This document shows, piece after piece, positions 18,565 to 26,687 of a DNA stretch of 64,000 nt; position 1 is the stretch's first letter, and each line of letters starts with the position of its first letter. Origin of the DNA: Myxococcota bacterium (GTDB lineage: Bacteria > Myxococcota_A > UBA9160 > UBA6930); the NCBI GenBank assembly GCA_028285625.1, contig JANQOX010000022.1:1-64000 (forward strand), given 5' to 3'. The notes beneath the pieces are model-generated. The model saw only the letters and a list, made by a program, of their open reading frames with translations. It was not told where the DNA came from and did not search any database. Made by a program: the position numbers and the translations under genes.

Positions 18565-19286
18565 CCCGCCCGCTGGAGGGTCTCGCCGAACGGCTGGACC
18601 GCGTGCGAACACGTGTGGCGGACGCCGCGCACCAGAGCGGCCGCCGACCCGAAGACGTGACACTGATCGGTGTGTCCAAGCGGCAATCCGCCGAAGCCGT
18701 GGTCGAGGCGGTCGCGGCGGGCCTCGCCGACGTCGCCGAAAACTTTGCGCAGGAGGCGCGCGACAAGGTGCCTGCAGTCAATGCGGCCCTCGCCGAACGG
18801 GGCCTGCCCGCGCCCCGGTGGCACTTCGTGGGACAGCTCCAGCGAAACAAGGCGCGGCTCGTGGCACCCCGGTTCGACGTCGTCGCCTCGCTCGACCGGG
18901 CCTCTCTGGCCGACGAACTCGAACGCCGGGCTACCGCGGCCGGCCGCAGACTGCAGGTGCTGTTGCAGATCGACGTGAGCGACGAGCCCCAGAAGGGAGG
19001 CGTCGCTCCGGCCGAGGCCGGGCGCCTGCTCGCCCACGTGGCCGAGAAGCCCGCCCTCGACCTGGTGGGCCTGATGGCCGTGCCCGCCGCCCAGCAAGAC
19101 CCGGAGGCATCGCGGCCCGCATTCGCGCGGCTGCGCGCCCTGCGCGACGAGCTGGCGAGCGAGGCGGACGCGCCTCTGCGCGAGCTCTCCATGGGCATGT
19201 CCGCCGACTTCGCCGTCGCCATCGAGGAAGGCGCGACCCAGGTGCGCATCGGCACCGCGCTGTTCGGTGCACGCCCGCCCGGCTGA
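18561..19286 (+). CDS. yggS: YggS/PLPBP family PLP-binding protein
   Basis: A 241-residue TIM-barrel protein. TTG at 18561 overlaps the maf stop (TTGA) and gives the family length. The PLP lysine is Lys40 in LIGVSKRQSAEAV; other motifs are VAENFAQEARDK (in place of the usual GENYVQE), HFVGQLQRNK, QIDVSDEPQKGG and SMGMSADFAVAIEEGATQVRIG. Members have no known enzyme activity and keep PLP and amino/keto acid pools balanced. Its place just before proC is a very common pairing in bacteria. Confidence 0.95.
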   Translation: MTRPLEGLAERLDRVRTRVADAAHQSGRRPEDVTLIGVSKRQSAEAVVEAVAAGLADVAENFAQEARDKVPAVNAALAERGLPAPRWHFVGQLQRNKARLVAPRFDVVASLDRASLADELERRATAAGRRLQVLLQIDVSDEPQKGGVAPAEAGRLLAHVAEKPALDLVGLMAVPAAQQDPEASRPAFARLRALRDELASEADAPLRELSMGMSADFAVAIEEGATQVRIGTALFGARPPG

Positions 19287-19333
19287 GGCCCGGTGGCACC
19301 CCGCACGCCCTCCCGGCGGAGGCCCGGTGGCAC
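19285..19333 (+). repeat. Short direct repeat between yggS and proC
   Basis: GAGGCCCGGTGGCAC occurs at 19285-19299 and again at 19319-19333, a 34-base offset. It ends 7 bases before the proC -10 candidate. It may be chance duplication or a regulatory site. Confidence 0.45.
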
Positions 19334-19340
19334 GGCGCGC

Positions 19341-19346
19341 TAGGTT
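19341..19346 (+). promoter_or_regulatory. Candidate -10 box for proC
   Basis: TAGGTT ends six bases before the proC ATG at 19353, so transcription would begin at or next to the start codon. No ribosome site is present in the short gap. I could not find a good -35 box. Confidence 0.4.
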
Positions 19347-19352
19347 TCGCCC

Positions 19353-20189
19353 ATGACAAGCCACCCGCTCGCCGGCAAACGGGTCCTCTTCATCGGGGGA
19401 GGCGCCATGGGCGAAGCCCTGCTCGCAGGCATGTGCGCCGCGGGCCACGAGCCCTCCGCCCTGGGCGTGGCCGAGCCCGATCCGGCCCGCCGCAAGCACC
19501 TGGAACAGACCCACGGGGTGCCGACCTACGGCTCGGCCGACGAAGCCCTCGATGGGGTGGATCTCGTCGTCCTGGCGGTGAAGCCGGGCGTGATCGTCCC
19601 GGTCCTCGAGGCCCTCGACGCCCAGCCCGCTTCCACGCGCCTCGGACCGCTCTGGGTATCGATCGCAGCCGGCGTTTCCATCGCTTCGCTCGAGGGCGCC
19701 CTGCCCGAGGGTGCCCGTGTGGTGCGCGCCATGCCGAACACCCCGGCCCTGGTGGGCTCGGGCGCCACGGCGTTCGTTTGCGGCGCCACCGCAGGGCCGG
19801 ACGATCGTTCGCTCGCGCGAGCCCTGTTCGAGCGGGTGGGCAGCGCCTGGGAGGCTCCAACGGAGAACCTGCTCGATGCCGTGACGGGCCTCTCCGGCAG
19901 TGGTCCGGCCTATGTCTTCGTGCTGCTCGAGGCGCTCTCGGACGCCGGCGTCCGGATGGGCCTGCCGCGCGCGGCCGCCAGCGAGCTGGCCACGCAGACC
20001 GTGCTCGGCGCCGCCCAGCTGGCCCGTGAGAGCGGCCGCCACCCTGCTGCGCTGAAGGACCAGGTGACCTCCCCGGGCGGCACCACCATCGCCGGAGTCG
20101 AGCGCCTGGAGGCCCTGGGGTTCCGCGCCGCGGTCCATGAGGCCGTGGCCGCGGCCACGCGCCGCTCCCGGGAACTCGGCGAGGACTAG
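19353..20189 (+). CDS. proC: Pyrroline-5-carboxylate reductase
   Basis: A 278-residue protein with ATG at 19353. The NAD(P)H-binding motif is VLFIGGGAMGEALLAG (about residues 11-26); VVRAMPNTPALVGSGATAF near 126 and DAVTGLSGSGPAYVF near 175 are ProC signatures, as is the C-terminal TSPGGTTIAGVERLE. It reduces 1-pyrroline-5-carboxylate to proline in the cytoplasm, the last step of proline synthesis. The gene is 66 bases downstream of yggS. A -10-like hexamer sits directly before the ATG, so a separate leaderless transcript is possible. Confidence 0.96.
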   Translation: MTSHPLAGKRVLFIGGGAMGEALLAGMCAAGHEPSALGVAEPDPARRKHLEQTHGVPTYGSADEALDGVDLVVLAVKPGVIVPVLEALDAQPASTRLGPLWVSIAAGVSIASLEGALPEGARVVRAMPNTPALVGSGATAFVCGATAGPDDRSLARALFERVGSAWEAPTENLLDAVTGLSGSGPAYVFVLLEALSDAGVRMGLPRAAASELATQTVLGAAQLARESGRHPAALKDQVTSPGGTTIAGVERLEALGFRAAVHEAVAAATRRSRELGED

Positions 20190-20358
20190 CGCACTCCGCA
20201 CAGCGGCACGCAGCCGAAGCGCCCTGGGCTCAAGGATCCGGGCATTTGCGCCGATTGGTTGCACACCCGCACCCGCGCCGTGGGATCGAAGCCTGGGCCC
20301 GGGGCGCTGCGCCGCGGCCCTCCCGCCGGCCGGGAGCGGGCCTTGGAGGTCTGCCGAA

Positions 20359-20874
20359 TTGCGACTGAGCCCGCTCGACATCCAGAACCACACCTTCGCC
20401 ACGCGCCTGCGCGGGCTCGACCCGAGCGAGGTCGAGGCGTTCCTCCAGGCCGTGTCCGACGACTTCGAAGGACTGCTCCGCGAGCGAGACGAGCTCTCCC
20501 GCCGCGTCCACGAACTCGAGGAGCGGGTCGAGGAGCTCGGAAGCCAGGAAGGCGCGCTGAAGGACACCCTGCTCACGGCACAGAACCTCACCGAGGACCT
20601 CAAGCAGACGGCCATGCGCGAGAGCGAGGTACGTATCGCCGAGGCCGAGGTACAGGCCGAGCGCATCATCCAGGCCTCCCACCGGCGCGCCGCCCGGCTC
20701 GCCGAGGACATTCGAGAGCTCAAGGCCCTGCGCGCCCGGCTCGCCGCCGCGCTGAAGACCACGGTCGAGACCCACCTGTCGCTGATCGAGAGCCTCGGCG
20801 AGCCCGACAGCGCCGAGCTCGAAGAGTCGAAGATCGCCTACCTGCGGACCCAGGCGGCCCCGGGGGAAGGCTGA
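20359..20874 (+). CDS. DivIVA-domain coiled-coil protein
   Basis: A 171-residue protein. The TTG at 20359 is chosen because GGAGGT lies eight bases upstream (20345-20350) and it gives the DivIVA N-terminus LRLSPLDIQNHTFATRLRGLDPSEVEAFL. In that motif the short Phe-containing loop binds membranes and the rest begins a parallel coiled coil that continues to about residue 145 (RDELSRRVHELEERVEEL and so on). DivIVA proteins mark curved membrane at poles or septa; in proteobacteria their role is little studied. Location next to yggS and proC matches the placement of divIVA in the yggS-yggT-divIVA clusters of other bacteria, though yggT is missing here. Confidence 0.9.
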   Translation: MRLSPLDIQNHTFATRLRGLDPSEVEAFLQAVSDDFEGLLRERDELSRRVHELEERVEELGSQEGALKDTLLTAQNLTEDLKQTAMRESEVRIAEAEVQAERIIQASHRRAARLAEDIRELKALRARLAAALKTTVETHLSLIESLGEPDSAELEESKIAYLRTQAAPGEG

Positions 20875-20954
20875 CCGGCGCAGCCCGGCTCGCGCTTCGG
20901 CGCCGCTGGCGGGAAAGCGGGCGGTGGGATAACCACCTTGGACCCGAGGGACCC

Positions 20955-21299
20955 ATGCCCGTCTACGAGTACGCCTGCAAGGCCTGCGGCCACGAGTTCG
21001 AGCGCGAGCAGCGCATCAGCGACAAGCCCTTGAAGAAGTGCCCGTCGTGCGGCTCGATGCAGGCCAAGCGCCTGATCTCGCGCACGTCGTTCGTGCTCAA
21101 GGGCGGCGGCTGGTACAACGACCTCTACGCCAGCTCGAGCGGCAACAAGGACAAGGGCGACGCCAAAGCCGAGGGTGGCGACGGCGCCGACGCAGCGTCC
21201 AAGTCGGAGTCCAAGTCCGACAAGAAGGGTGGCGACGGCTCCGGCAAGGGCAAAGGCAAGGGGAAGAGCAAGGGGCCGAAGGGCTCCAAGGCCGCCTGA
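20955..21299 (+). CDS. FmdB-type zinc-ribbon protein with Lys/Gly-rich tail
   Basis: A 114-residue protein. The N-terminal 45 residues are the FmdB/CxxC_CxxC_SSSS regulatory domain: MPVYEYACKACGHEFE with two CxxC pairs (C8/C11 and C29/C32), expected to bind zinc. SFVLKGGGWYNDLY follows, as is normal for the family. The rest, about residues 62-114, is low complexity (Lys, Gly, Ser, Asp), probably disordered and strongly basic at the end. The role is often given as transcription regulation, but this is weakly supported. A GGTGG-GATA-ACCACC near-palindrome lies 15 to 30 bases upstream of the ATG. Confidence 0.88.
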   Translation: MPVYEYACKACGHEFEREQRISDKPLKKCPSCGSMQAKRLISRTSFVLKGGGWYNDLYASSSGNKDKGDAKAEGGDGADAASKSESKSDKKGGDGSGKGKGKGKSKGPKGSKAA

Positions 21300-21346
21300 G
21301 CCGCGGCGCTCGGCGCCCCTCGCTCTGCGTCATCGAGCGCGGCCGC

Positions 21347-21352
21347 TACAAT
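21347..21352 (+). promoter_or_regulatory. Candidate -10 box for the folD-gcv operon
   Basis: TACAAT lies 80 bases upstream of the folD start. No good -35 sequence is present. The leader to the start codon is GC-rich and I did not find glycine-riboswitch core sequences in it. Confidence 0.35.
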
Positions 21353-21432
21353 CGGCGTCGGCGCAGCGGGGGGTCGCGGCACGCGGGGAGCGGACCGGCC
21401 CGCCACCACGGCGCCACCCTGGAGGTTGCGCG

Positions 21433-22302
21433 TTGGCGGGTACCGGCATCGAGACCGTCGTCGTCGATGGCCTCGGCCTCGCGCGCGGCAAGCGCGCGCA
21501 GATGGCCGAGGAGATCGAGAAGCTCACGGCCGATGGTTCACGGCCCCCGTGCCTGGCGGTGGTGCTCGTGGGGGACGACCCGGCGAGTGCGTCCTACATC
21601 AAGGGCAAGCGCCGGGCGTGCAAGCGCGTCGGCTTCGACTCGGTCGAACACAACCCGCCGGCCACCTCGAGCGAGGCGGAGGTGCTCGCCCTCATCGACC
21701 AGCTGAACCGGGACGACGGCATCGACGGCATCCTCGTGCAGCTGCCGCTGCCCGATGCGATCGACCCGAACGTCGTCGCGGCGGCCATCGACCCGGCCAA
21801 GGACGTCGACGGGGTGGGCCCGGTCAATGCCGGCCGGCTCGTGATGGGCGAGGACGGCTACTTCGCGTGCACGCCGCTCGGCATCCTCGAGATCCTGGAC
21901 CACCACCAGATCGAGATCTCCGGCGCCGACGCCGTCGTGATCGGGCGCAGCATGATCGTGGGCAAGCCCATCTCCCTGCTGCTCCAGCGCCGCAACGCCA
22001 CGGTCACCATGTGCCACTCGCGCACACGCGACCTCGCCGAGCACTGCCGCCGCGCCGACATCCTGGTGGCGGCGACGGGCCGCCCCCGCATGATTCCGCC
22101 CGACTGGATCAAACCGGGTGCGGCCGTGATCGACGTGGGCGTGACCGAGGTCGATGGCGAACTCGTGGGCGATGTCGACTTCGAGGGCGTCCAGGGGATC
22201 GCGGGCATCGTGACGCCGCACCGACGCGGCGTGGGCCCGATGACGATCACCATGCTGCTGCACAACACGCTCGAAGCGTGGAAGGCGCGGTCTCGCGCTT
22301 GA
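21433..22302 (+). CDS. folD: Bifunctional methylene-THF dehydrogenase/cyclohydrolase
   Basis: A 289-residue protein. The TTG at 21433 is preferred because GGAGG lies seven bases upstream and the length is normal. The catalytic YxxxK is Tyr55/Lys59 (SASYIKGKRRACKRVGF). GILVQLPLPDAID, PAKDVDGVGPVNAG, CTPLGILEIL, VVIGRSMIVGKPISLLL and the C-terminal PHRRGVGPMTITMLL are all FolD signatures (the common GGVGPMT reads RGVGPMT). It interconverts methylene-, methenyl- and formyl-tetrahydrofolate. The stop overlaps the gcvT start (TTGA), so this gene heads the glycine cleavage operon and processes the methylene-THF made by it. Confidence 0.95.
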   Translation: MAGTGIETVVVDGLGLARGKRAQMAEEIEKLTADGSRPPCLAVVLVGDDPASASYIKGKRRACKRVGFDSVEHNPPATSSEAEVLALIDQLNRDDGIDGILVQLPLPDAIDPNVVAAAIDPAKDVDGVGPVNAGRLVMGEDGYFACTPLGILEILDHHQIEISGADAVVIGRSMIVGKPISLLLQRRNATVTMCHSRTRDLAEHCRRADILVAATGRPRMIPPDWIKPGAAVIDVGVTEVDGELVGDVDFEGVQGIAGIVTPHRRGVGPMTITMLLHNTLEAWKARSRA

Positions 22303-23387
22303 GCGATCTCCTCGAGACTCCGCTCACCGCGCTCCACCGCGACGCCGGCGCCCGCATGGTGCCTTTCGCCGGCTACGCCATGCCGGTGCAGTACCACTCG
22401 ATCATCGACGAGCACCGCAGCGCCCGGGAGGGCGCAGCGCTGTTCGACGTCTCGCACATGGGGCAGGTGCATCTCCGGGGCCCCTCCGCGATCGCCGACG
22501 CCGAGCGCCTGGTGACCTGCCCGGTGGCGAGCCTCGCCGTGGGCCAGGTGCGTTACGGCTGCCTGTGCAACGACGACGGCGGCGTCGTGGACGACGTCAC
22601 CGTCTACCGCCTGGCCGACGACGTGATCTTCTTCTGCGTGAACGCGGCCAACATCGCCAAGGACGCCGCCTGGATTCGCGACCACGCGAGCCCGGACACG
22701 ATCGTCGAGGACCGCAGCGACGCCACCGCGCTGATCGCCATCCAGGGCCCCGAAGCCATGACGGCACTGCAGGGCCTCGCCGGCGAGGGTGCCCTCGGCA
22801 TCCGGCGGTTCCGCTTCGCCACGCGCGAACTGGCGGGGCACGAGGTGCTCGTCTCCAACACGGGGTACACCGGCTCGGCCGGGTTCGAGCTCTATTGCGC
22901 GCCCGAAGCCGCGCCGACGCTGTGGTCCGGCCTCTGCAAGGCGGGTGGCTCGCCCGCTGGCCTCGGAGCGCGAGACACGCTCCGTCTCGAAGCCGCCCTG
23001 CCTCTCTACGGCCACGAACTCGACGATACGACCTCGCCGCTCGAAGCCCGCCTCGACCGGTTCGTGAAGCTCGAGCAGGGCGGATTCATCGGCGCCGAGG
23101 CCATCGCCCGACGCCGGGAGGCCGGGCATCCGCGGCTGCTGGCCGGGTTCCAGTTGCTGGGCCGGGGCATCGCCCGAGCGGACCATCCCATCGCCGAAGG
23201 CGACCGCGAGGTCGGCATCGTGACCTCCGGTGCGCCCTCTCCCACCCTCGGAAAATCGATCGGGCTCGGCTACGTTCCGCCCGCCCTGGCCGAGCCCGGC
23301 GCGCGTTTCGACGTCCTCGTGCGCGGCCGGCCGGTCGCGGCGCAGGTGGTGAAGACACCGTTCTACCGCAAGACCCGAAGCGCGTGA
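22299..23387 (+). CDS. gcvT: Glycine cleavage system T protein (aminomethyltransferase)
   Basis: A 362-residue protein. TTG at 22299 overlaps the folD stop and gives LSDLLETPLTALHRDAGARMVPFAGYAMPVQY, the standard N-terminus. VSHMGQVHLRGP, GVVDDVTVYR (with the catalytic Asp), SNTGYTGSAGFELYC, LGARDTLRLEAALPLYGHELD and VTSGAPSPTLGKSIGLGYV are diagnostic. It releases ammonia from the aminomethyl group held on lipoyl-GcvH and passes the carbon to tetrahydrofolate as methylene-THF. GcvH, GcvPA and GcvPB follow on the same strand. Confidence 0.96.
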   Translation: MSDLLETPLTALHRDAGARMVPFAGYAMPVQYHSIIDEHRSAREGAALFDVSHMGQVHLRGPSAIADAERLVTCPVASLAVGQVRYGCLCNDDGGVVDDVTVYRLADDVIFFCVNAANIAKDAAWIRDHASPDTIVEDRSDATALIAIQGPEAMTALQGLAGEGALGIRRFRFATRELAGHEVLVSNTGYTGSAGFELYCAPEAAPTLWSGLCKAGGSPAGLGARDTLRLEAALPLYGHELDDTTSPLEARLDRFVKLEQGGFIGAEAIARRREAGHPRLLAGFQLLGRGIARADHPIAEGDREVGIVTSGAPSPTLGKSIGLGYVPPALAEPGARFDVLVRGRPVAAQVVKTPFYRKTRSA

Positions 23388-23452
23388 CCCGCGCATGAGG
23401 CCGGCCCGGACCGCATGGCGGAGGCCAGCCGAAGCAGGAGCACCAACGGCCC

Positions 23453-23851
23453 GTGGCGAACTACGACTTTCCCCAAGACCTGCGCTACTCGCGCGAGGAC
23501 GAGTGGGTGCGCACCGAAGGCGAGCGGGTGACGATCGGCGTCACCGACTACGCTCAGCAACAGCTCGGTGACATCGTCTTCGTCGAGCTCCCCGAAGTCG
23601 GCAGGACCTTCGAAAAGGGCGAGCCCTTCGGCGTGATCGAATCGGTGAAAGCCGTCTCCGACCTGTTCGCGCCGATCAGCGGCGAGGTCAAGGAGATCAA
23701 CCCGGCGCTGGCCGAGGCACCCGAGTCGGTCAACGAAGACTGCTACGGCGAGGGCTGGATGATCGTGATCGTTCCGGCCGATTCCACAGAGGTCTCCGCA
23801 CTGCTCGACGCGGGCGCCTACGCGCAGCACGTCGAGAGCCGCACCGATTAG
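23453..23851 (+). CDS. gcvH: Glycine cleavage system H protein
   Basis: A 132-residue protein starting with GTG at 23453. The lipoylation site is Lys66 in GVIESVKAVSD, preceded by the conserved GDIVFVELPEVG. It carries the aminomethyl group between the P and T proteins on its lipoyl arm, and often serves as a lipoate donor. It lies 65 bases after gcvT and 5 bases before gcvPA, so all are likely in one transcript. Confidence 0.97.
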   Translation: MANYDFPQDLRYSREDEWVRTEGERVTIGVTDYAQQQLGDIVFVELPEVGRTFEKGEPFGVIESVKAVSDLFAPISGEVKEINPALAEAPESVNEDCYGEGWMIVIVPADSTEVSALLDAGAYAQHVESRTD

Positions 23852-23856
23852 AACGC

Positions 23857-25200
23857 GTGCGCTACGTCCCCCACACCGAGGCCGACATCCAGCAGATGCT
23901 GGAGGCGATCGGATGCGAACGGGTCGAGGACCTCTTCGACGCGATCCCCGAGAAACTCCGGCTGACCGGGCCCCTGGCCCTTCCGGCAGGACTCTCCGAG
24001 CAGGAGGTCGAGGCCGAGCTCGGGGCGCTGGCCGAGCGCAACGACCATGCCCAGGGCATGCCGTGGTTCCTGGGCGCGGGCACCTACGCTCATCACATCC
24101 CGAGCGCGGTCGATGCCATCGCCTCGCGCTCCGAGTTCACCACCGCCTACACGCCCTACCAGGCCGAGATCAGTCAGGGCACGCTCCAGGCCATCTTCGA
24201 GTGGCAGACGATGACCGCGGGTCTGGTCGGGCTCGACGTCAGCAATGCCTCCATGTACGACGGGGCCTCGGCGACCGCCGAAGCCGCGATGATGGCGCTG
24301 CGCATCACCCGGCGCAGCAAGGTCGCCGTCACCGAGGGCCTGCATCCGCACTACCGACAGGTGCTGGAGACGTACCTGGGCGGCCTGGGCACACCGGTGG
24401 TGACCGTGCCGCGCGGACCCGACGGCTGCACCGTCGATCCGACCCCCTACCTCGACGACGACGTGGCCTGTCTGGTGGTCCAGCAGCCCGCGTTCCTCGG
24501 CAGCGTCGAGCGCCTGGCAGACGCCGCGGACAAGGCCCACGCCGCAGGCGCGCTCCTGGTGACCAGCGTCACCGAGGCGCTCTCGCTGGGCCTGTTGCGG
24601 GCACCGGGCGACCAGGGCGCGGACATCGTCTGTGGCGAGGCCCAGAGTCTGGGCGTCCCCATGGGCTTCGGGGGCCCGCACCTGGGCTTCCTGGCCTGCC
24701 ACACCCGTCACGTCCGGCAGATGCCCGGGCGCCTGGTGGGGCAGACCGCCGACGCCGAAGGCCGACGCGGATTCGTCCTCACGCTGTCCACGCGCGAGCA
24801 GCACATCCGGCGGGAGCGGGCGACCTCGAACATCTGCACGAACCAGGGCCTATGCCTGCTGATGGCGACCATCTACCTCGCGCTGCTCGGCCGACGCGGT
24901 CTCGCCGCGCTGGCCCAGCGCAACCTCGAGAAGGCCGAATACGCCAAGTCGCGCGTTCGCGAGACGGCGGGGCTCACCCTGCCGCTCTCGGCGCCGACCT
25001 TCAACGAGTTCGTGGTCGGCGTCGAGGGATCGGCGGCCGACGCCCTGGCCCGCGCCCGCGATGCGGGCATCACGGGCGGCCTCGACCTCGCGACCCACGC
25101 GCCCGAGGTCGGCCCGGCCGTACTCGTCTGCACCACGGAGCTCTGCCGCCGCGAGGACATCGACGCGCTGGTGGCCGCCCTTGCGGGAGGCGCACGATGA
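23857..25200 (+). CDS. gcvPA: Glycine dehydrogenase (decarboxylating) subunit 1
   Basis: A 447-residue protein; GTG at 23857 is the first start after gcvH. It has the split form of the P protein: MRYVPHTEADIQQMLEAIG at the start, SAVDAIASRSEFTTAYTPYQ and EISQGTLQAIFEWQTM, then GGPHLGFLACHTRHVRQMPGRLVG and STREQHIRRERATSNICTNQ. Subunit 1 does not carry the PLP lysine, which is in the next gene; together they decarboxylate glycine and load the aminomethyl group on GcvH. The stop overlaps the gcvPB start (ATGA). Confidence 0.96.
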   Translation: MRYVPHTEADIQQMLEAIGCERVEDLFDAIPEKLRLTGPLALPAGLSEQEVEAELGALAERNDHAQGMPWFLGAGTYAHHIPSAVDAIASRSEFTTAYTPYQAEISQGTLQAIFEWQTMTAGLVGLDVSNASMYDGASATAEAAMMALRITRRSKVAVTEGLHPHYRQVLETYLGGLGTPVVTVPRGPDGCTVDPTPYLDDDVACLVVQQPAFLGSVERLADAADKAHAAGALLVTSVTEALSLGLLRAPGDQGADIVCGEAQSLGVPMGFGGPHLGFLACHTRHVRQMPGRLVGQTADAEGRRGFVLTLSTREQHIRRERATSNICTNQGLCLLMATIYLALLGRRGLAALAQRNLEKAEYAKSRVRETAGLTLPLSAPTFNEFVVGVEGSAADALARARDAGITGGLDLATHAPEVGPAVLVCTTELCRREDIDALVAALAGGAR

Positions 25201-26687
25201 CGCGAAACGCCTCGACCGGCATCGCCTACGAAGAGGACCTGCTCTTCGAGCACTCGCGCCCCGGGCGGGTCGGCTTCGCCCTGCCCGCGCGCGACGTTCC
25301 GGAGGTCGATGCGGGCGCGCTGCTCGGCGCCGACGCCGTGCGCGACGACCTGCCGGGACTCCCGGAACTCAGCGAGGTGGACGTCGTGCGCCACTTCACG
25401 CGCATGTCCACCTGGAATGCCGCGGTCGACCTGGCGCTCTACCCGCTGGGCTCGTGCACGATGAAGTACAACCCCAAGATCAACGAGCGCATGGCGCGGC
25501 TTCCCGGGTTTGCCGCCGCCCACCCGCTCGCCGACCCGGCCCGTTGCCAGGGGCTGCTGGAGCTGATGGTCCGCCTGGAGGAAGGCCTCTGCGAGGTGAG
25601 CGGCATGGACCACGTGTCGCTCCAGCCCGCCGCCGGCGCCCAGGGTGAGCTGGCCGGGGTGATGATGATCCGCGCGCTCCACGAGGCGCGCGGCGAGCGG
25701 CGTCGCGTGGTTCTCGTGCCCGACTCGGCCCACGGCACCAACCCCGCCAGCGCCGCGCTGAACGGTTTCGACGTGGTCTCGGTCCCCTCGGGCGACGACG
25801 GCATCTTGCACCCCGAGGCGGTCGAGGCGGTGATGACCGACGAGGTCGCCGCCCTGATGGTGACCAACCCCAACACGCTCGGACTGTTCGAGCGGCACAT
25901 CGGCGCAATCTGCGAGATCGTGCACGCGCGTGGCGGCCTGGTCTACCTGGACGGCGCCAACCTGAACGCCCTGCTGGGCGTGGCGCGCCCGGGGGACATG
26001 GGCGTGGACGTGATGCACTTCAATCTCCACAAGACGTTCTCGACCCCCCACGGCGGGGGCGGCCCGGGGTCGGGCCCGGTCGGGATCAAGGCCGCGCTGG
26101 CCCCGCACCTGCCGGTGCCCGTCGTTCGCCGGGACGACGACGGCAGCTACCGGCTCGACTCCGACCTGCCCGGCTCGATCGGGCGCCTGCACGGCAGCCA
26201 CGGCAACGCCGGCATGCTGGTTCGCGCATTCACGTACCTGCGCAGCCTCGGCGCAGAGGGCATCCGGCGCTGCGGCGAGATGGCGGTACTGAACGCCAAC
26301 TACCTGCGCGTGCGCCTGAGCGACCACTACCACGTCCCCTACGACGGCATGGTGATGCACGAGTGCGTCTTTTCGGACAAGCACCTCGCCGACACCGGCG
26401 TCACCACCATGGACGTGGCGAAGCGCCTGATCGATCACGGCTACCACCCGCCGACCATCTACTTTCCGCTGATCGTGCCGGGTGCGCTGATGATCGAGCC
26501 CACGGAGAGCGAGAGTCTCGAGGGGCTCGATCGATTCGCCGACACGCTGATCGAAATCGCCCAGGAAGCGCGCGACGACCCCGAGACCGTCCGCAGCGCC
26601 CCCCATCGCACCCGCCACCGGAGGCTCGACGAGACGCGAGCCGCCCGGAAGCCGGTCCTGCGTTGGCAGCCCGACCCGGCTTCCTAG
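25197..26687 (+). CDS. gcvPB: Glycine dehydrogenase (decarboxylating) subunit 2
   Basis: A 496-residue PLP enzyme whose ATG overlaps the gcvPA stop. The PLP-binding Lys is Lys279 in HFNLHKTFSTPHGGGGPGSG, the clear signature of the family. Other family segments are LYPLGSCTMKYNPKINE and SAHGTNPASAALNG. It completes a full folD-gcvT-gcvH-gcvPA-gcvPB set, allowing glycine to serve as a one-carbon and ammonia source (or the reverse, glycine synthesis). The C-terminal 20 or so residues (RTRHRRLDETRAARKP) are typical of the family. The next gene starts inside its 3' end. Confidence 0.97.
   Translation: MTRNASTGIAYEEDLLFEHSRPGRVGFALPARDVPEVDAGALLGADAVRDDLPGLPELSEVDVVRHFTRMSTWNAAVDLALYPLGSCTMKYNPKINERMARLPGFAAAHPLADPARCQGLLELMVRLEEGLCEVSGMDHVSLQPAAGAQGELAGVMMIRALHEARGERRRVVLVPDSAHGTNPASAALNGFDVVSVPSGDDGILHPEAVEAVMTDEVAALMVTNPNTLGLFERHIGAICEIVHARGGLVYLDGANLNALLGVARPGDMGVDVMHFNLHKTFSTPHGGGGPGSGPVGIKAALAPHLPVPVVRRDDDGSYRLDSDLPGSIGRLHGSHGNAGMLVRAFTYLRSLGAEGIRRCGEMAVLNANYLRVRLSDHYHVPYDGMVMHECVFSDKHLADTGVTTMDVAKRLIDHGYHPPTIYFPLIVPGALMIEPTESESLEGLDRFADTLIEIAQEARDDPETVRSAPHRTRHRRLDETRAARKPVLRWQPDPAS

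Noticed and set aside
21300-21432. Glycine riboswitch before folD-gcvT
   Set aside because: I looked for the conserved core sequences and a tandem aptamer; the stretch is short and does not contain them.
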